A DNA stretch of 64,000 nt from Methylobacillus caricis (GTDB lineage: Bacteria; Pseudomonadota; Gammaproteobacteria; Burkholderiales; Methylophilaceae): the NCBI RefSeq assembly GCF_020532705.1, contig NZ_JAJAVD010000001.1, positions 1,876,311-1,940,310 on the forward strand, written 5' to 3'. Below the pieces are notes generated by a model. That model did not search any database, was not told the DNA's origin, and saw nothing but the letters and a program-made list of their open reading frames with translations. Made by a program: the position numbers and the translations under genes. Of the stretch, positions 38,187 to 45,698 are shown in pieces; within the stretch, counting starts at the first letter, position 1, and each line of letters opens with the position of its first letter.

Positions 38187-38786
38187 TTAGCGTTTGACCT
38201 TAATAAAGGTCGAAATAATATATTTGTCTCCCGATATAGGCATGTGCCCACAATGCATATAATTCCACCCTGCAGGAAATAAAACGAGATATCCGGCCTT
38301 CGGGGAGATTTTTATTCCTTGATGAAAAAATTCTGTCTCTCCCCCTTTTTCCACATCGTTCAGATACAGCACCATGGCGACAACCCGGTCTCCGGTATCT
38401 CCTCCGATCGAGTCGGCATGCCAACGGAAATAGCCCTGGTTTTTTGGATACATTTGGATCTTGTACCCCGTTGCCTGCAAATCAAATGCTTCTAATATAG
38501 GGCTTCTGGATATGTAATGAGATATGCAAGCTTCAATCTTTGGATGGACTCTCTGAAAGATGTCCTGCCAATTACCTTCATTGACTATTTCAAGATCCCA
38601 GGAACGTTTAGTTTCCGCTTCATAGAGAGCACCTCCTGACCTGTCCACCTTTCCCCGCCACTTGCCTTTGTCTTGATCAAAAAGATCGACAATAGAGCCA
38701 CACAAGCCTTCATCCAGCCCCTGATAAACTACAATAAAATCTTGATCGTACACAATATCTGCTAATAGATGGTTATTGGCATTCAT
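38187..38786 (-). CDS. 2-oxoglutarate/Fe(II)-dependent oxygenase (prolyl-4-hydroxylase-like)
   Basis: A 199-residue cytoplasmic oxygenase with a double-stranded beta-helix core. The iron ligands are H123 and D125 (segment FRWHADS) and H178 (WNYMHCG), and the 2-oxoglutarate-binding basic residue is in SGDKYII. Such enzymes hydroxylate amino-acid side chains or small molecules; the substrate is unknown. I use the ATG at 38786 (MNANNHLLAD); a GTG four codons earlier is possible. It lies just beyond the terminator of the metallo-beta-lactamase-fold gene and converges on the small secreted protein gene. Confidence 0.85.
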   Translation of the reverse strand: MNANNHLLADIVYDQDFIVVYQGLDEGLCGSIVDLFDQDKGKWRGKVDRSGGALYEAETKRSWDLEIVNEGNWQDIFQRVHPKIEACISHYISRSPILEAFDLQATGYKIQMYPKNQGYFRWHADSIGGDTGDRVVAMVLYLNDVEKGGETEFFHQGIKISPKAGYLVLFPAGWNYMHCGHMPISGDKYIISTFIKVKR

Positions 38787-38828
38787 CGGACATTTCACTC
38801 ATTAAAAGCTTGGCGCCAGCACAAATAG

Positions 38829-38864
38829 AAGCAAAATGCCGTTCAGAAGCTACTGAACGGCATT
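38829..38864 (-). terminator. Rho-independent terminator after the metallo-beta-lactamase-fold gene
   Basis: On the minus strand AATGCCGTTCAG pairs with CTGAACGGCATT (12 bases, 38864-38835) around a six-base loop, then TTTTGCTTCT follows. It separates this gene from the oxygenase gene. Confidence 0.9.
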
Positions 38865-38903
38865 ACTATCCAAGAAGGTTATTGTTAGTATTTCTTAGGT
38901 AAC

Positions 38904-40397
38904 TTATTTACCAATAAAACCTTCCAGGTCAGCCAAGGTAACAACATTAGGGCCATGCAAGGCAGCAATCTTGTCTACATTCAGCTTCAAGCGCTTGATA
39001 TTGTCATACAAGTTCACTGAATATGGGTTGATGCTTGCAGGAACCGGAGCACCAGCAGGCAATGGTGTGTAAGCATCAGCCTCAATCAGAATTTTCTCTG
39101 CAGGAAGATAGATCAGGGCAAAGGCATCATTGTGGCCGCTATCCTTGATGGTATGAATCTCAATGTTGCGCTGGCCGTCAGTCAATACATGCTTATCGGA
39201 GAAAGCGGCAAACTTGGCCGATTTGTTTGACTTCGCAAGGCGGTCGGGATTGATCGTATGCTTGGCAGCCCATATTTTTTCATAATAGGGCTTGTTGGCC
39301 TGCTGAGTAACGATAGTCGCTCCCTCGTCGACAAAGGTGCGCAAACCGCCTGAATGGTCAAAATGGTGATGTGTGTTCACCAGGTAACGAATCGGCTTGT
39401 TTGGCACGAGCTCCTTGGCCTTGGCAATCACGGCTTCAGAGCGGGCTTCATTGAGCGGGGCCTCCACTATCACTAGGTGATCCTTCTGGTCTATCAGCAC
39501 ACTGTGGTGGGTGCCTCCCTTGAGGTAATAAACGCCAGGAGCTAATTCTTCAGACGTGACAAGGATGCTCTGAGCATTACTGGCACTAGCCTCGGCAGGT
39601 ACATCGATATGTGCAGCGGCATTAGGGGTGACAGATGCAATGTTCAGGTCCAGCACCGGATATCCTCCCTGCTTGCGTACGATATGGGCAGGGAACAACA
39701 CACCGTTGAAATCCTTGTAATTGGAATAGGTATAGTCAATTTCAGTATCACCCAGCACCGGATTATCAATCCAGGTTTGCACACGCTCAACCTGATTCTT
39801 CACATTGATAATGCCGACATAACGGTTCTTGCCCGCGGTGAATGTCAGCTTGGTGCCCCCATTATGGGCTTGCGAAGTGGCATTGTTGGCTGCGGCAGCC
39901 TTGAGAAAACCTTGCGGAGTTGTCCAGATTTCCGTGATTCGTTCTTCCAACTGCGCGGGTTGTGGCTGTACTGTTGGGGTGGCTGCACCAGGGGCAGCGG
40001 CGAGATTCCAGGCAGCATTACCGCTCACGTATTGATCAGGTTTTTGCTCTACCGGGGCAGGCCTTACGCGACCAGCTTCTACCACTTGCTTGCGCGTAAT
40101 TTGCACGCGTGCAGCCGGCTGACCGTAATTGATAGTGGCATCATAGCTGCTGACATCAAATGGCGGCCATGGAGACTTGGTATTGGGTGCCTGGCCAAAC
40201 TGGTACCAGCGTCCTGTGCCAGTAAAAGCGATGGACTGTATCTTGGCAACTCCGAGTGCCTCGCTAGCATCCTGCAAAGTACCTGCTGCCATACTGTAGG
40301 TCGGGATCAAGCCCAGGGAAAAAAGAATGGTCGGCACGGCCACTATGCGTGTGCGCCAGTTAACACTGTGGAAATAACTGGAATTACTTACGGACAT
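38904..40397 (-). CDS. Secreted metallo-beta-lactamase-fold hydrolase
   Basis: A 497-residue exported enzyme. A long signal peptide (to about residue 38, TYSMAAG) is followed by a 240-residue N-terminal domain with a Pro/Gln/Ala-rich insert (about 105-150), then the metallo-hydrolase domain. Metal ligands are H343, H345, D347 and H348 in THHHFDHSGG, with later ligands in KDSGHNDAF and EADAY. The fold suits hydrolysis of lactones, thioesters or similar bonds; the N-terminal domain is not recognised. AAGGGAG precedes the ATG. Upstream lies a sigma-54 promoter 53 bases away, and a strong terminator ends the unit. Confidence 0.85.
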   Translation of the reverse strand: MSVSNSSYFHSVNWRTRIVAVPTILFSLGLIPTYSMAAGTLQDASEALGVAKIQSIAFTGTGRWYQFGQAPNTKSPWPPFDVSSYDATINYGQPAARVQITRKQVVEAGRVRPAPVEQKPDQYVSGNAAWNLAAAPGAATPTVQPQPAQLEERITEIWTTPQGFLKAAAANNATSQAHNGGTKLTFTAGKNRYVGIINVKNQVERVQTWIDNPVLGDTEIDYTYSNYKDFNGVLFPAHIVRKQGGYPVLDLNIASVTPNAAAHIDVPAEASASNAQSILVTSEELAPGVYYLKGGTHHSVLIDQKDHLVIVEAPLNEARSEAVIAKAKELVPNKPIRYLVNTHHHFDHSGGLRTFVDEGATIVTQQANKPYYEKIWAAKHTINPDRLAKSNKSAKFAAFSDKHVLTDGQRNIEIHTIKDSGHNDAFALIYLPAEKILIEADAYTPLPAGAPVPASINPYSVNLYDNIKRLKLNVDKIAALHGPNVVTLADLEGFIGK

Positions 40398-40448
40398 ATT
40401 TTGCTCCCTTGTAGGTTAAAAAGTGTTATCAATTAACCTGGGATACTC

Positions 40449-40465
40449 AGCAAATTATGCGCCAG
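40449..40465 (-). promoter_or_regulatory. Sigma-54 type promoter of the metallo-beta-lactamase-fold gene
   Basis: Read on the minus strand: TGGCGC-ATAAT-TTGCT. The -12 box is perfect and the -24 box has one change from TGGCAC; GG and GC are ten bases apart. The GC is 53 bases before the ATG at 40397, close to the spacing of the receptor and cytochrome b561 sites. Confidence 0.72.
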
Positions 40466-40622
40466 TGCCGACAATATCCGGTGCAAATGCAAAATTAACC
40501 AGATAAAAATTCAAGACATTGTTTTATATGAAAAATAACAATGAAATTAAAATAAAAAAAGAGTAAGAAACCTCGCAAGCCTAAAAATTTGCTTCATCCG
40601 TTGTTGCAGGTGAAATCCGTCA

Positions 40623-40640
40623 GAAACAGCGCTGTTGCAT
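40623..40640 (-). promoter_or_regulatory. Candidate activator-binding dyad upstream of the metallo-beta-lactamase-fold gene
   Basis: AACAGCGCTGTT (40625-40636) is a perfect 12-base palindrome within GAAACAGCGCTGTTGCAT. The same flanks (GAAACAGC and CTGTTGCAT) occur upstream of cytochrome b561. It lies about 165 bases upstream of the -24 box. Function as an enhancer site is inferred. Confidence 0.35.
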
Positions 40641-40688
40641 TCACATCACCAACTGCTCCTGCCAGATCACCTACAGCTATGCGCCAGT

Positions 40689-41168
40689 TTATTCCTTACC
40701 CTTGAAATCATCGTGGCAGGCTTTGCAAGTACGCGTCACCTTGCCAAACTGCGCCTTCACAGCAGCCGCGTCAGCGGTAGGCGCAATTTTTGCCAGCTCT
40801 GCAGCTTCTTTGCTGAAACTGAGTGAAAGCTCTGCAAACCGTTTACGATCCTTGAAGGCCTCAGGCTTGGCGCTGGTTTCGTGCCAGCCTTTGCCCTGCT
40901 CGGTTCCCGGGACAAATAAGTCCTCAATACCAGAGCTGGCAACACTAGCAATTGTATTGGCAGCCGTGGTAACTTCATTTTTGTCATATTGCCCTTCTAG
41001 CGCGGCTTTGATCCTGGCGACATTCCATTCCACCACACGATAGGCAGACTGGCGCCATTGGATGAGCTTTTCCGGCTTGGCTGCAGGGGCAGCCAGGACT
41101 GAAAGCGGGGACACAGCAAGATAAGTTGCTACCAAAGGCAGTAACACCAATTTAGAAAAAATTTTCAT
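40689..41168 (-). CDS. Cytochrome c' -like class II c-type cytochrome
   Basis: A 159-residue periplasmic protein with signal peptide (to about 27, SVLAAP) and a four-helix cytochrome c' pattern: LIQWRQSAYRVVEWNVARI as the first helix and the C-terminal haem motif C148, C151, H152 in CKACHDDF. It is clearly related to the cytochrome at 33587-34051 but not a recent copy. An inverted repeat (AACAACCC / GGGTTGTT, 41187-41211) lies between it and the SMP-30 gene upstream. It may receive electrons from the neighbouring secreted enzymes, which is inference. Confidence 0.9.
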   Translation of the reverse strand: MKIFSKLVLLPLVATYLAVSPLSVLAAPAAKPEKLIQWRQSAYRVVEWNVARIKAALEGQYDKNEVTTAANTIASVASSGIEDLFVPGTEQGKGWHETSAKPEAFKDRKRFAELSLSFSKEAAELAKIAPTADAAAVKAQFGKVTRTCKACHDDFKGKE

Positions 41169-41262
41169 TCATATTTCCATGAAGTAACAACCCCGCCTAA
41201 GCAGGGTTGTTTATGACAGATACCAAGTTATCCAGGACCATAAGCCAAGGTATTTAGCAAGG

Positions 41263-42255
41263 CTATTTGGCCCGACCGGTGTAGCCTTGCGCCAACGTCG
41301 GGAATTTGTATGCAGCGCCACGACCGACGATATAGAACGTACGTTTGTCCTTGCCAGAAAATGCAATATTCTGGGCTTTCCTGGGTAAGGCAATATTGCC
41401 AAGGAACTCACCTTTGGCACTAAAAACCTGTATGCCGGTATTGGCAGCAACATACAATCTGCCATCAGCATCCACCGCCAAGCCATCGGCTCCACTGGAA
41501 ACACCGCCAGTTTCGGTTTTCTGCAAGGCATCTTCAAGTTTGGCGAAATTACGCTTGTTGCTGACGGAGCCATCCGCAGCAATATCGTATGCAATGATGT
41601 ATTCACCGGCAGTGTTAGCCACATACAGTACTTTTTCATCTGGGCTGAGCTGAATACCGTTTGGACGTTCAATATCGGTTGCAATCAACACCAGCTCGCC
41701 ACTAGGCTTAGTGTAGTAGACCGCTGGCTTTGTTGGTACCTGATCAGGCTTGACCGGTCCGTTAGCACCTGGGTCGGTGAAATACACGCCCCCTTTTTTA
41801 TCCAGCACAAGGTCATTTGGACGGTTCAATGGCTTGCCGTCATATTGCTCCGCTAATACTTTGGCTTTGTCCGCAGGGTGAATAATGCCGACACGAGGTT
41901 TCAGCGTTTGTGCAGCGTACAGCTCACCGTTCACACTCAGCGCCAGGCCATTGGCCCCATTGCTATCTGCAATATAGGTGGTCACATTGTCATTTTCATC
42001 AATTCGCGTAATTCGGTTGGCCTGAGTTTCAGTAAAAATCAAGCTGCCGTCAGGCAAACCCAAAGGGCCCTCAGTACCAGTGAAGCCATCTTTGATCAAG
42101 CGGATCTTAACCCCGCCAGCCACTACGCCAGCGATGGCAGGTGTAACCGGATCTTCCTCAGCCTGAACTGGAGCTATTGAGACCATACTCACAGCCGCGG
42201 CAGCAATTAATAACTTTATTAGCCACGATTCACGTTTAACAACATTGACCTGCAT
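41263..42255 (-). CDS. Secreted SMP-30/gluconolactonase family protein
   Basis: A 330-residue six-bladed beta-propeller protein with a signal peptide ending at PVQAEE (about residue 32). Blade motifs include GTEGPLGLPDGSLIFTE, NRPNDLVLDKKGGVYFTDPG, ERPNGIQLSPDEKVLYVANT and GADGLAVDADGRLYVAA; the acidic metal ligands E and N/D expected for calcium-dependent lactonases are in these segments. It probably hydrolyses a lactone or similar ester in the periplasm. AAGGAG precedes the ATG. Same strand as its cytochrome neighbours, with about 100-base gaps on both sides. Confidence 0.88.
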   Translation of the reverse strand: MQVNVVKRESWLIKLLIAAAAVSMVSIAPVQAEEDPVTPAIAGVVAGGVKIRLIKDGFTGTEGPLGLPDGSLIFTETQANRITRIDENDNVTTYIADSNGANGLALSVNGELYAAQTLKPRVGIIHPADKAKVLAEQYDGKPLNRPNDLVLDKKGGVYFTDPGANGPVKPDQVPTKPAVYYTKPSGELVLIATDIERPNGIQLSPDEKVLYVANTAGEYIIAYDIAADGSVSNKRNFAKLEDALQKTETGGVSSGADGLAVDADGRLYVAANTGIQVFSAKGEFLGNIALPRKAQNIAFSGKDKRTFYIVGRGAAYKFPTLAQGYTGRAK

Positions 42256-42357
42256 ATCTTTATTTCTCCTTTATTTTAACGATCCACCCTACAGGCACCG
42301 GATGCTGTGATGTCCAGTTAAGCATTCGGGACTGATCAGTGCTGACCTGCTACTCAA

Positions 42358-43020
42358 CTACATTCCCGATATGTAATCCGCCAGGGCTTCAATTTCTTCA
42401 TCCCTGAGCGACTTAGCTACCAGGTTCATTACGCCACCAGGGCTATTCTTGCGTTCAAGTGCCCGCCATTTAAGTAACTGCTCACGTAAATAAAGCTTGT
42501 GCTGCCCTGCTATCGCCGGGAAGCTTTCACTCCCCACATAGCTACCTTGGCCAGCAGTCCCATGACAGCTTGCGCAAGCCATGATGGTTCGCTTCATATC
42601 GCCATTGACGAATAGCTTTTCCGCGATTTCATTGGATTTTTTCTGCTGGCTGCGCACGCGGTCGCGGCTGGCAAAATAAGCCGCAATATCCGCTAGGTCT
42701 TCATCCTTAATGCTTCCAGCAACGGCATTCATTACATGATGCTGGCGTGCGCCAGAACGAAAATCTCTGAACTGTTTCATGATGTAATCAGCATATTGAC
42801 CGGCAAGGCGCGGATACTCTGCCCCGCTACTATTGCCCTGCTCGCCATGGCATCCTTGGCATAACTCGGCCTTGGACTTGGCTTCACCCGCCACCGGGTC
42901 TCCATCCCCAACCCGGTCTGCAATCCCATCGTGCTCATCGGCAACAGCACACTGACTCGACACAAGCGCCAGAAACAACACACTTACAGCACACGCCCTT
43001 ACCAAAAACTTAACTACCAC
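42358..43020 (-). CDS. Diheme cytochrome c (c4-like)
   Basis: A 220-residue periplasmic cytochrome with two class I haem domains. Haem sites are C54, C57, H58 (CQGCHGEQG) and C149, C152, H153 (CASCHGTAG); axial methionines are likely in HHVMNAV and GGVMNLV. A signal peptide precedes (to about 27). Cytochromes c4 shuttle electrons to terminal oxidases or other acceptors. It follows the peroxiredoxin gene by 31 bases, so these two and the upstream small cytochrome form one probable transcription unit. Confidence 0.93.
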   Translation of the reverse strand: MVVKFLVRACAVSVLFLALVSSQCAVADEHDGIADRVGDGDPVAGEAKSKAELCQGCHGEQGNSSGAEYPRLAGQYADYIMKQFRDFRSGARQHHVMNAVAGSIKDEDLADIAAYFASRDRVRSQQKKSNEIAEKLFVNGDMKRTIMACASCHGTAGQGSYVGSESFPAIAGQHKLYLREQLLKWRALERKNSPGGVMNLVAKSLRDEEIEALADYISGM

Positions 43021-43051
43021 GAAACCTTCCTACCCTTCCCTGCCAAGCGCA

Positions 43052-43651
43052 TCAAGGCTTCTTGGCAAGGCCTTTAGCCGCAGTCAGCCGCTGAACAGAC
43101 TCAAGCGCTTTATCAACATTCAATGCAGGCGTCACGCCTCCAACGGTTTCACTTATCTTGCCATCAGCAGTGATAATGAAGGTCGTACGCTCAGCGAAGC
43201 CGTGATCTATTTCTTTACCTTTGGTGTCTTTTTTGCCAGTGGTGGCGTCCCTCACCACCAGATCATAGGATTTGGCAATCTTGCCCCCAACATCAGAGGC
43301 TACCGGGAACTTGCCTGCGCAATAATCAGGATCTGCCGAGAACTCATTCAAGCGCTCAATGCTATCAAGCGATACCCCAATAATGGTGGCGCCTGCGGCG
43401 GCAAACTTGTCATGATTTTCTGCAAATGTGTGAGCTTGCACATTGCATCCGCCGGTATAAGCAGATGGATAGAAATAGACCACGACAGGCCCTTTTTTCA
43501 ATGCATCCTTCAACGAGAAATCAAAACTTTTCCCGTTCAGCGAAGCTTGTGTCTTAAAGTCGGGGGCAACATCGCCATCCTTAAGCGCAGCCAATGCTGA
43601 CAAGCTGAATAAACCAAGCAATACACTACTGATAACGATGAATCTTTTCAT
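43052..43651 (-). CDS. Periplasmic peroxiredoxin (AhpC/TSA family, Bcp-like)
   Basis: A 199-residue thiol peroxidase carrying an N-terminal signal peptide (to about residue 22), so it should work in the periplasm. The peroxidatic cysteine is C69 in YPSAYTGGCNVQAH; C111 in DPDYCAGKF could be a resolving cysteine. The remainder is a thioredoxin-like fold. It lies between a cytochrome c' -like gene (32 bases) and a diheme cytochrome gene (31 bases), suggesting peroxide handling linked to c-type cytochromes, for example as reductant or for protection. That link is inference. Confidence 0.9.
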   Translation of the reverse strand: MKRFIVISSVLLGLFSLSALAALKDGDVAPDFKTQASLNGKSFDFSLKDALKKGPVVVYFYPSAYTGGCNVQAHTFAENHDKFAAAGATIIGVSLDSIERLNEFSADPDYCAGKFPVASDVGGKIAKSYDLVVRDATTGKKDTKGKEIDHGFAERTTFIITADGKISETVGGVTPALNVDKALESVQRLTAAKGLAKKP

Positions 43652-43683
43652 TGGGAACTCCGATGTTGAATCTTTCAGGACAA

Positions 43684-44067
43684 TTAATCCTTGGATTTAT
43701 AAATCTTGTGACAAGCCTTGCAAGTCTTGGCAAGTGAGACCGCAGACTGAGAAGCAGCATCAAAATTCTTGGCTTCTAACGCTTTGGAAATAGCTACAAG
43801 ATAACCGCGACTTTCCTTGGACCAATCCACGGCATCGGCCGCATCACCCTTCTTCACATAGAACTCTTCAACATCCTTGAACATTGCTTCAAGCTCAACC
43901 GCCTCCGACTTTGCCGTCGCTGCATCCTGCAAGGAAATATTCGATGTCATGCTCTTCTGTATGTCTTCGATGTCCTGCATGAAATCCTCTTCAATTTCAG
44001 TCAGTGCCGCTACTACAGATCCTGTTAAAGCAAGATAAACAAATAGTGAAACTAAGAACTTACTCAT
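43684..44067 (-). CDS. Small cytochrome c' -like protein
   Basis: A 127-residue periplasmic protein with a signal peptide (to about 20, SVVAAL), an acidic helical body and a C-terminal haem motif C116, C119, H120 in CKACHKIYKSKD. It is shorter than classic cytochrome c' and lacks the usual arginine/aromatic first helix, so its haem pocket may differ. First gene of a probable three-gene unit with the peroxiredoxin and the diheme cytochrome. Confidence 0.88.
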   Translation of the reverse strand: MSKFLVSLFVYLALTGSVVAALTEIEEDFMQDIEDIQKSMTSNISLQDAATAKSEAVELEAMFKDVEEFYVKKGDAADAVDWSKESRGYLVAISKALEAKNFDAASQSAVSLAKTCKACHKIYKSKD

Positions 44068-44146
44068 TTAACCCTTTTAATCTAGGCCTATCCTGGGGTT
44101 ATGCATCATTCCCCTAAAGCGCTTTTACTCAGCATTAAATTAAACC

Positions 44147-44191
44147 GCGCGATGATCCTTCCTGAGTGATCGTCCAGGATTTTCATCGCGC
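44147..44191 (-). terminator. Hairpin after the DUF1501 gene, possible terminator
   Basis: GCGCGATGA (44147-44155) pairs with TCATCGCGC (44183-44191); the pairing continues inside the loop (TCCT/AGGA). On the minus strand it is followed by a moderately T-rich stretch (GGTTTAATTTAAT). It probably ends or weakens transcription between the DUF1501 gene and the cytochrome-peroxiredoxin unit. Confidence 0.55.
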
Positions 44192-44215
44192 AGTGCTTGA
44201 TGCAACCAGCCAGTG

Positions 44216-45658
44216 CTAAGCCAACAATTCCTTGATGACTTCACCATAAACCACGGTAGGACGCTCCGAGCGGCCGTTGTGCAAGAAAGTGGTTTTCAGG
44301 TGATCAAGGCCCATCAGCTGCAAGACAGTGGCATGAAGATCATAGGTATCCATGGTCTTGCCAACAGCCTGCAGGCCCACCTCATCTGTTTGGCCGAACG
44401 TAGTACCAGCCTTGATACCGCCGCCAGCCAGCCACTGGGTGTAGCCCCATGGGTTGTGGTCACGGCCGGTACCACTCTGCCCGTAAGACGTACGGCCAAA
44501 CTCTGAGGTCCACACAATCAATGTAGAATCGAGCAGGCCGCGAGACTCAAGATCGGCAAGCAAGCCAGCAATCGGCTTATCAACAACTTTTGAATGAGTG
44601 CGATGGTTTTCCTCGATATCGTTGTGTCCATCCCAGTTACGGCTGTCACCAGCAATATCCTGCGGGCCCGAGACAACCTGGATGAAACGAACTCCACGTT
44701 CTACCAGTCGGCGTGCGCGCAACAAGGTTTGGCCGTAACTCTTGGTAATGTCCTCATCAAGGCCATACAGCGCCTTGGTTGCATCCGTCTCCTTGGTCAG
44801 GTCTACCGCTTCTGGGGCTGACACTTCCATCCGGGCAGCCAGTTCATAAGAACGGATACGGGCTTGTAGTTCGGTATCTTCCGGGTAGTGTGCACCGCGT
44901 ACACGATTCAATCTGGTCAACAGATCCAGGCTACCCTGCTGTTGCGCTGCCGCAATCAGCTCAGGCCTGTCCAGATGCAGGATAGGGGACGGGCCAGGAC
45001 GGAAAGCCGTTCCCTGGTAAACCGCAGGCAAGAAGCCTGAGCTCCAGTTGATCGATCCGCCAGTTGGCTCCTTTTTGTCGTTATAGAGCACGACATAGGC
45101 TGGCAAGTCGGGATTGGCAGAACCCAAGGCATACTGTATCCAGGCACCCAGGGACGGGCGGCCAGGGTTAAGATCGCCCGTGTTCAGCTTGAGAATGGAA
45201 ATATCATGTGTAGCCCCGATGGTCACGCTGGATTTAACAAACGCCAGTTTATCGGCATGTTTAGCCAGATTTGGCAGTAGGTCAGAGAACCAGGCACCGC
45301 TCTCGCCATGCTGTTTCCAGGTGCGGTCGGTTGCAAACAATTTTCCGTCACCACCACGGATGCCCGCCTTCAGTCCATTGAGGAAGGAATCTGGAATCTG
45401 CTGTCCAGCCAACTTAATCAAATCAGGTTTGTAATCAAACAGTTCCAGCGTGCTAGGTGCGCCATCCATATGCAGCCAGATGACCGATTTAACTTTGGCC
45501 GGGAAGTGAGTACCCTTAGGACTCAATGGATCGACCAGTGAAGCTGCGTTGGCAAAGGTGGTAAATAATCCACCGCCAGGCATCAGGCCGCTAAGGGCCA
45601 AGCCTCCCACCCCGTAACTCGTTTTAAACAAAAAATCACGCCGTGAATTGTTGCTCAT
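44216..45658 (-). CDS. DUF1501 protein with twin-arginine signal
   Basis: A 480-residue exported protein of the DUF1501 family, which has an alkaline-phosphatase/sulfatase-like fold. The start at 45658 gives MSNNSRRDFLFKTSYGVG, a twin-arginine (Tat) signal, so it is exported folded, probably with metal. Family segments are visible as VIWLHMDGAPSTLELFDYKPD, LIVWTSEFGRTSYGQ and GRDHNPWGYTQWLAGGG. The reaction is unknown. It lies 40 bases after the DUF1549/DUF1553 gene, the pairing seen widely in Planctomycetes but uncommon in betaproteobacteria. The open frame runs 32 codons upstream; the Tat signal decides the start. Confidence 0.88.
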   Translation of the reverse strand: MSNNSRRDFLFKTSYGVGGLALSGLMPGGGLFTTFANAASLVDPLSPKGTHFPAKVKSVIWLHMDGAPSTLELFDYKPDLIKLAGQQIPDSFLNGLKAGIRGGDGKLFATDRTWKQHGESGAWFSDLLPNLAKHADKLAFVKSSVTIGATHDISILKLNTGDLNPGRPSLGAWIQYALGSANPDLPAYVVLYNDKKEPTGGSINWSSGFLPAVYQGTAFRPGPSPILHLDRPELIAAAQQQGSLDLLTRLNRVRGAHYPEDTELQARIRSYELAARMEVSAPEAVDLTKETDATKALYGLDEDITKSYGQTLLRARRLVERGVRFIQVVSGPQDIAGDSRNWDGHNDIEENHRTHSKVVDKPIAGLLADLESRGLLDSTLIVWTSEFGRTSYGQSGTGRDHNPWGYTQWLAGGGIKAGTTFGQTDEVGLQAVGKTMDTYDLHATVLQLMGLDHLKTTFLHNGRSERPTVVYGEVIKELLA

Positions 45659-45698
45659 GATGTTGTTTCCTTTTATTTGTATTCGATGTAAACGCTGT

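Noticed and set aside
34663..38786. Idea that receptor plus Fe(II) oxygenase form a standard siderophore uptake locus
   Set aside because: No siderophore synthesis, no ABC importer, no iron reductase and no evident Fur box; the sigma-54 promoter argues for a different signal.
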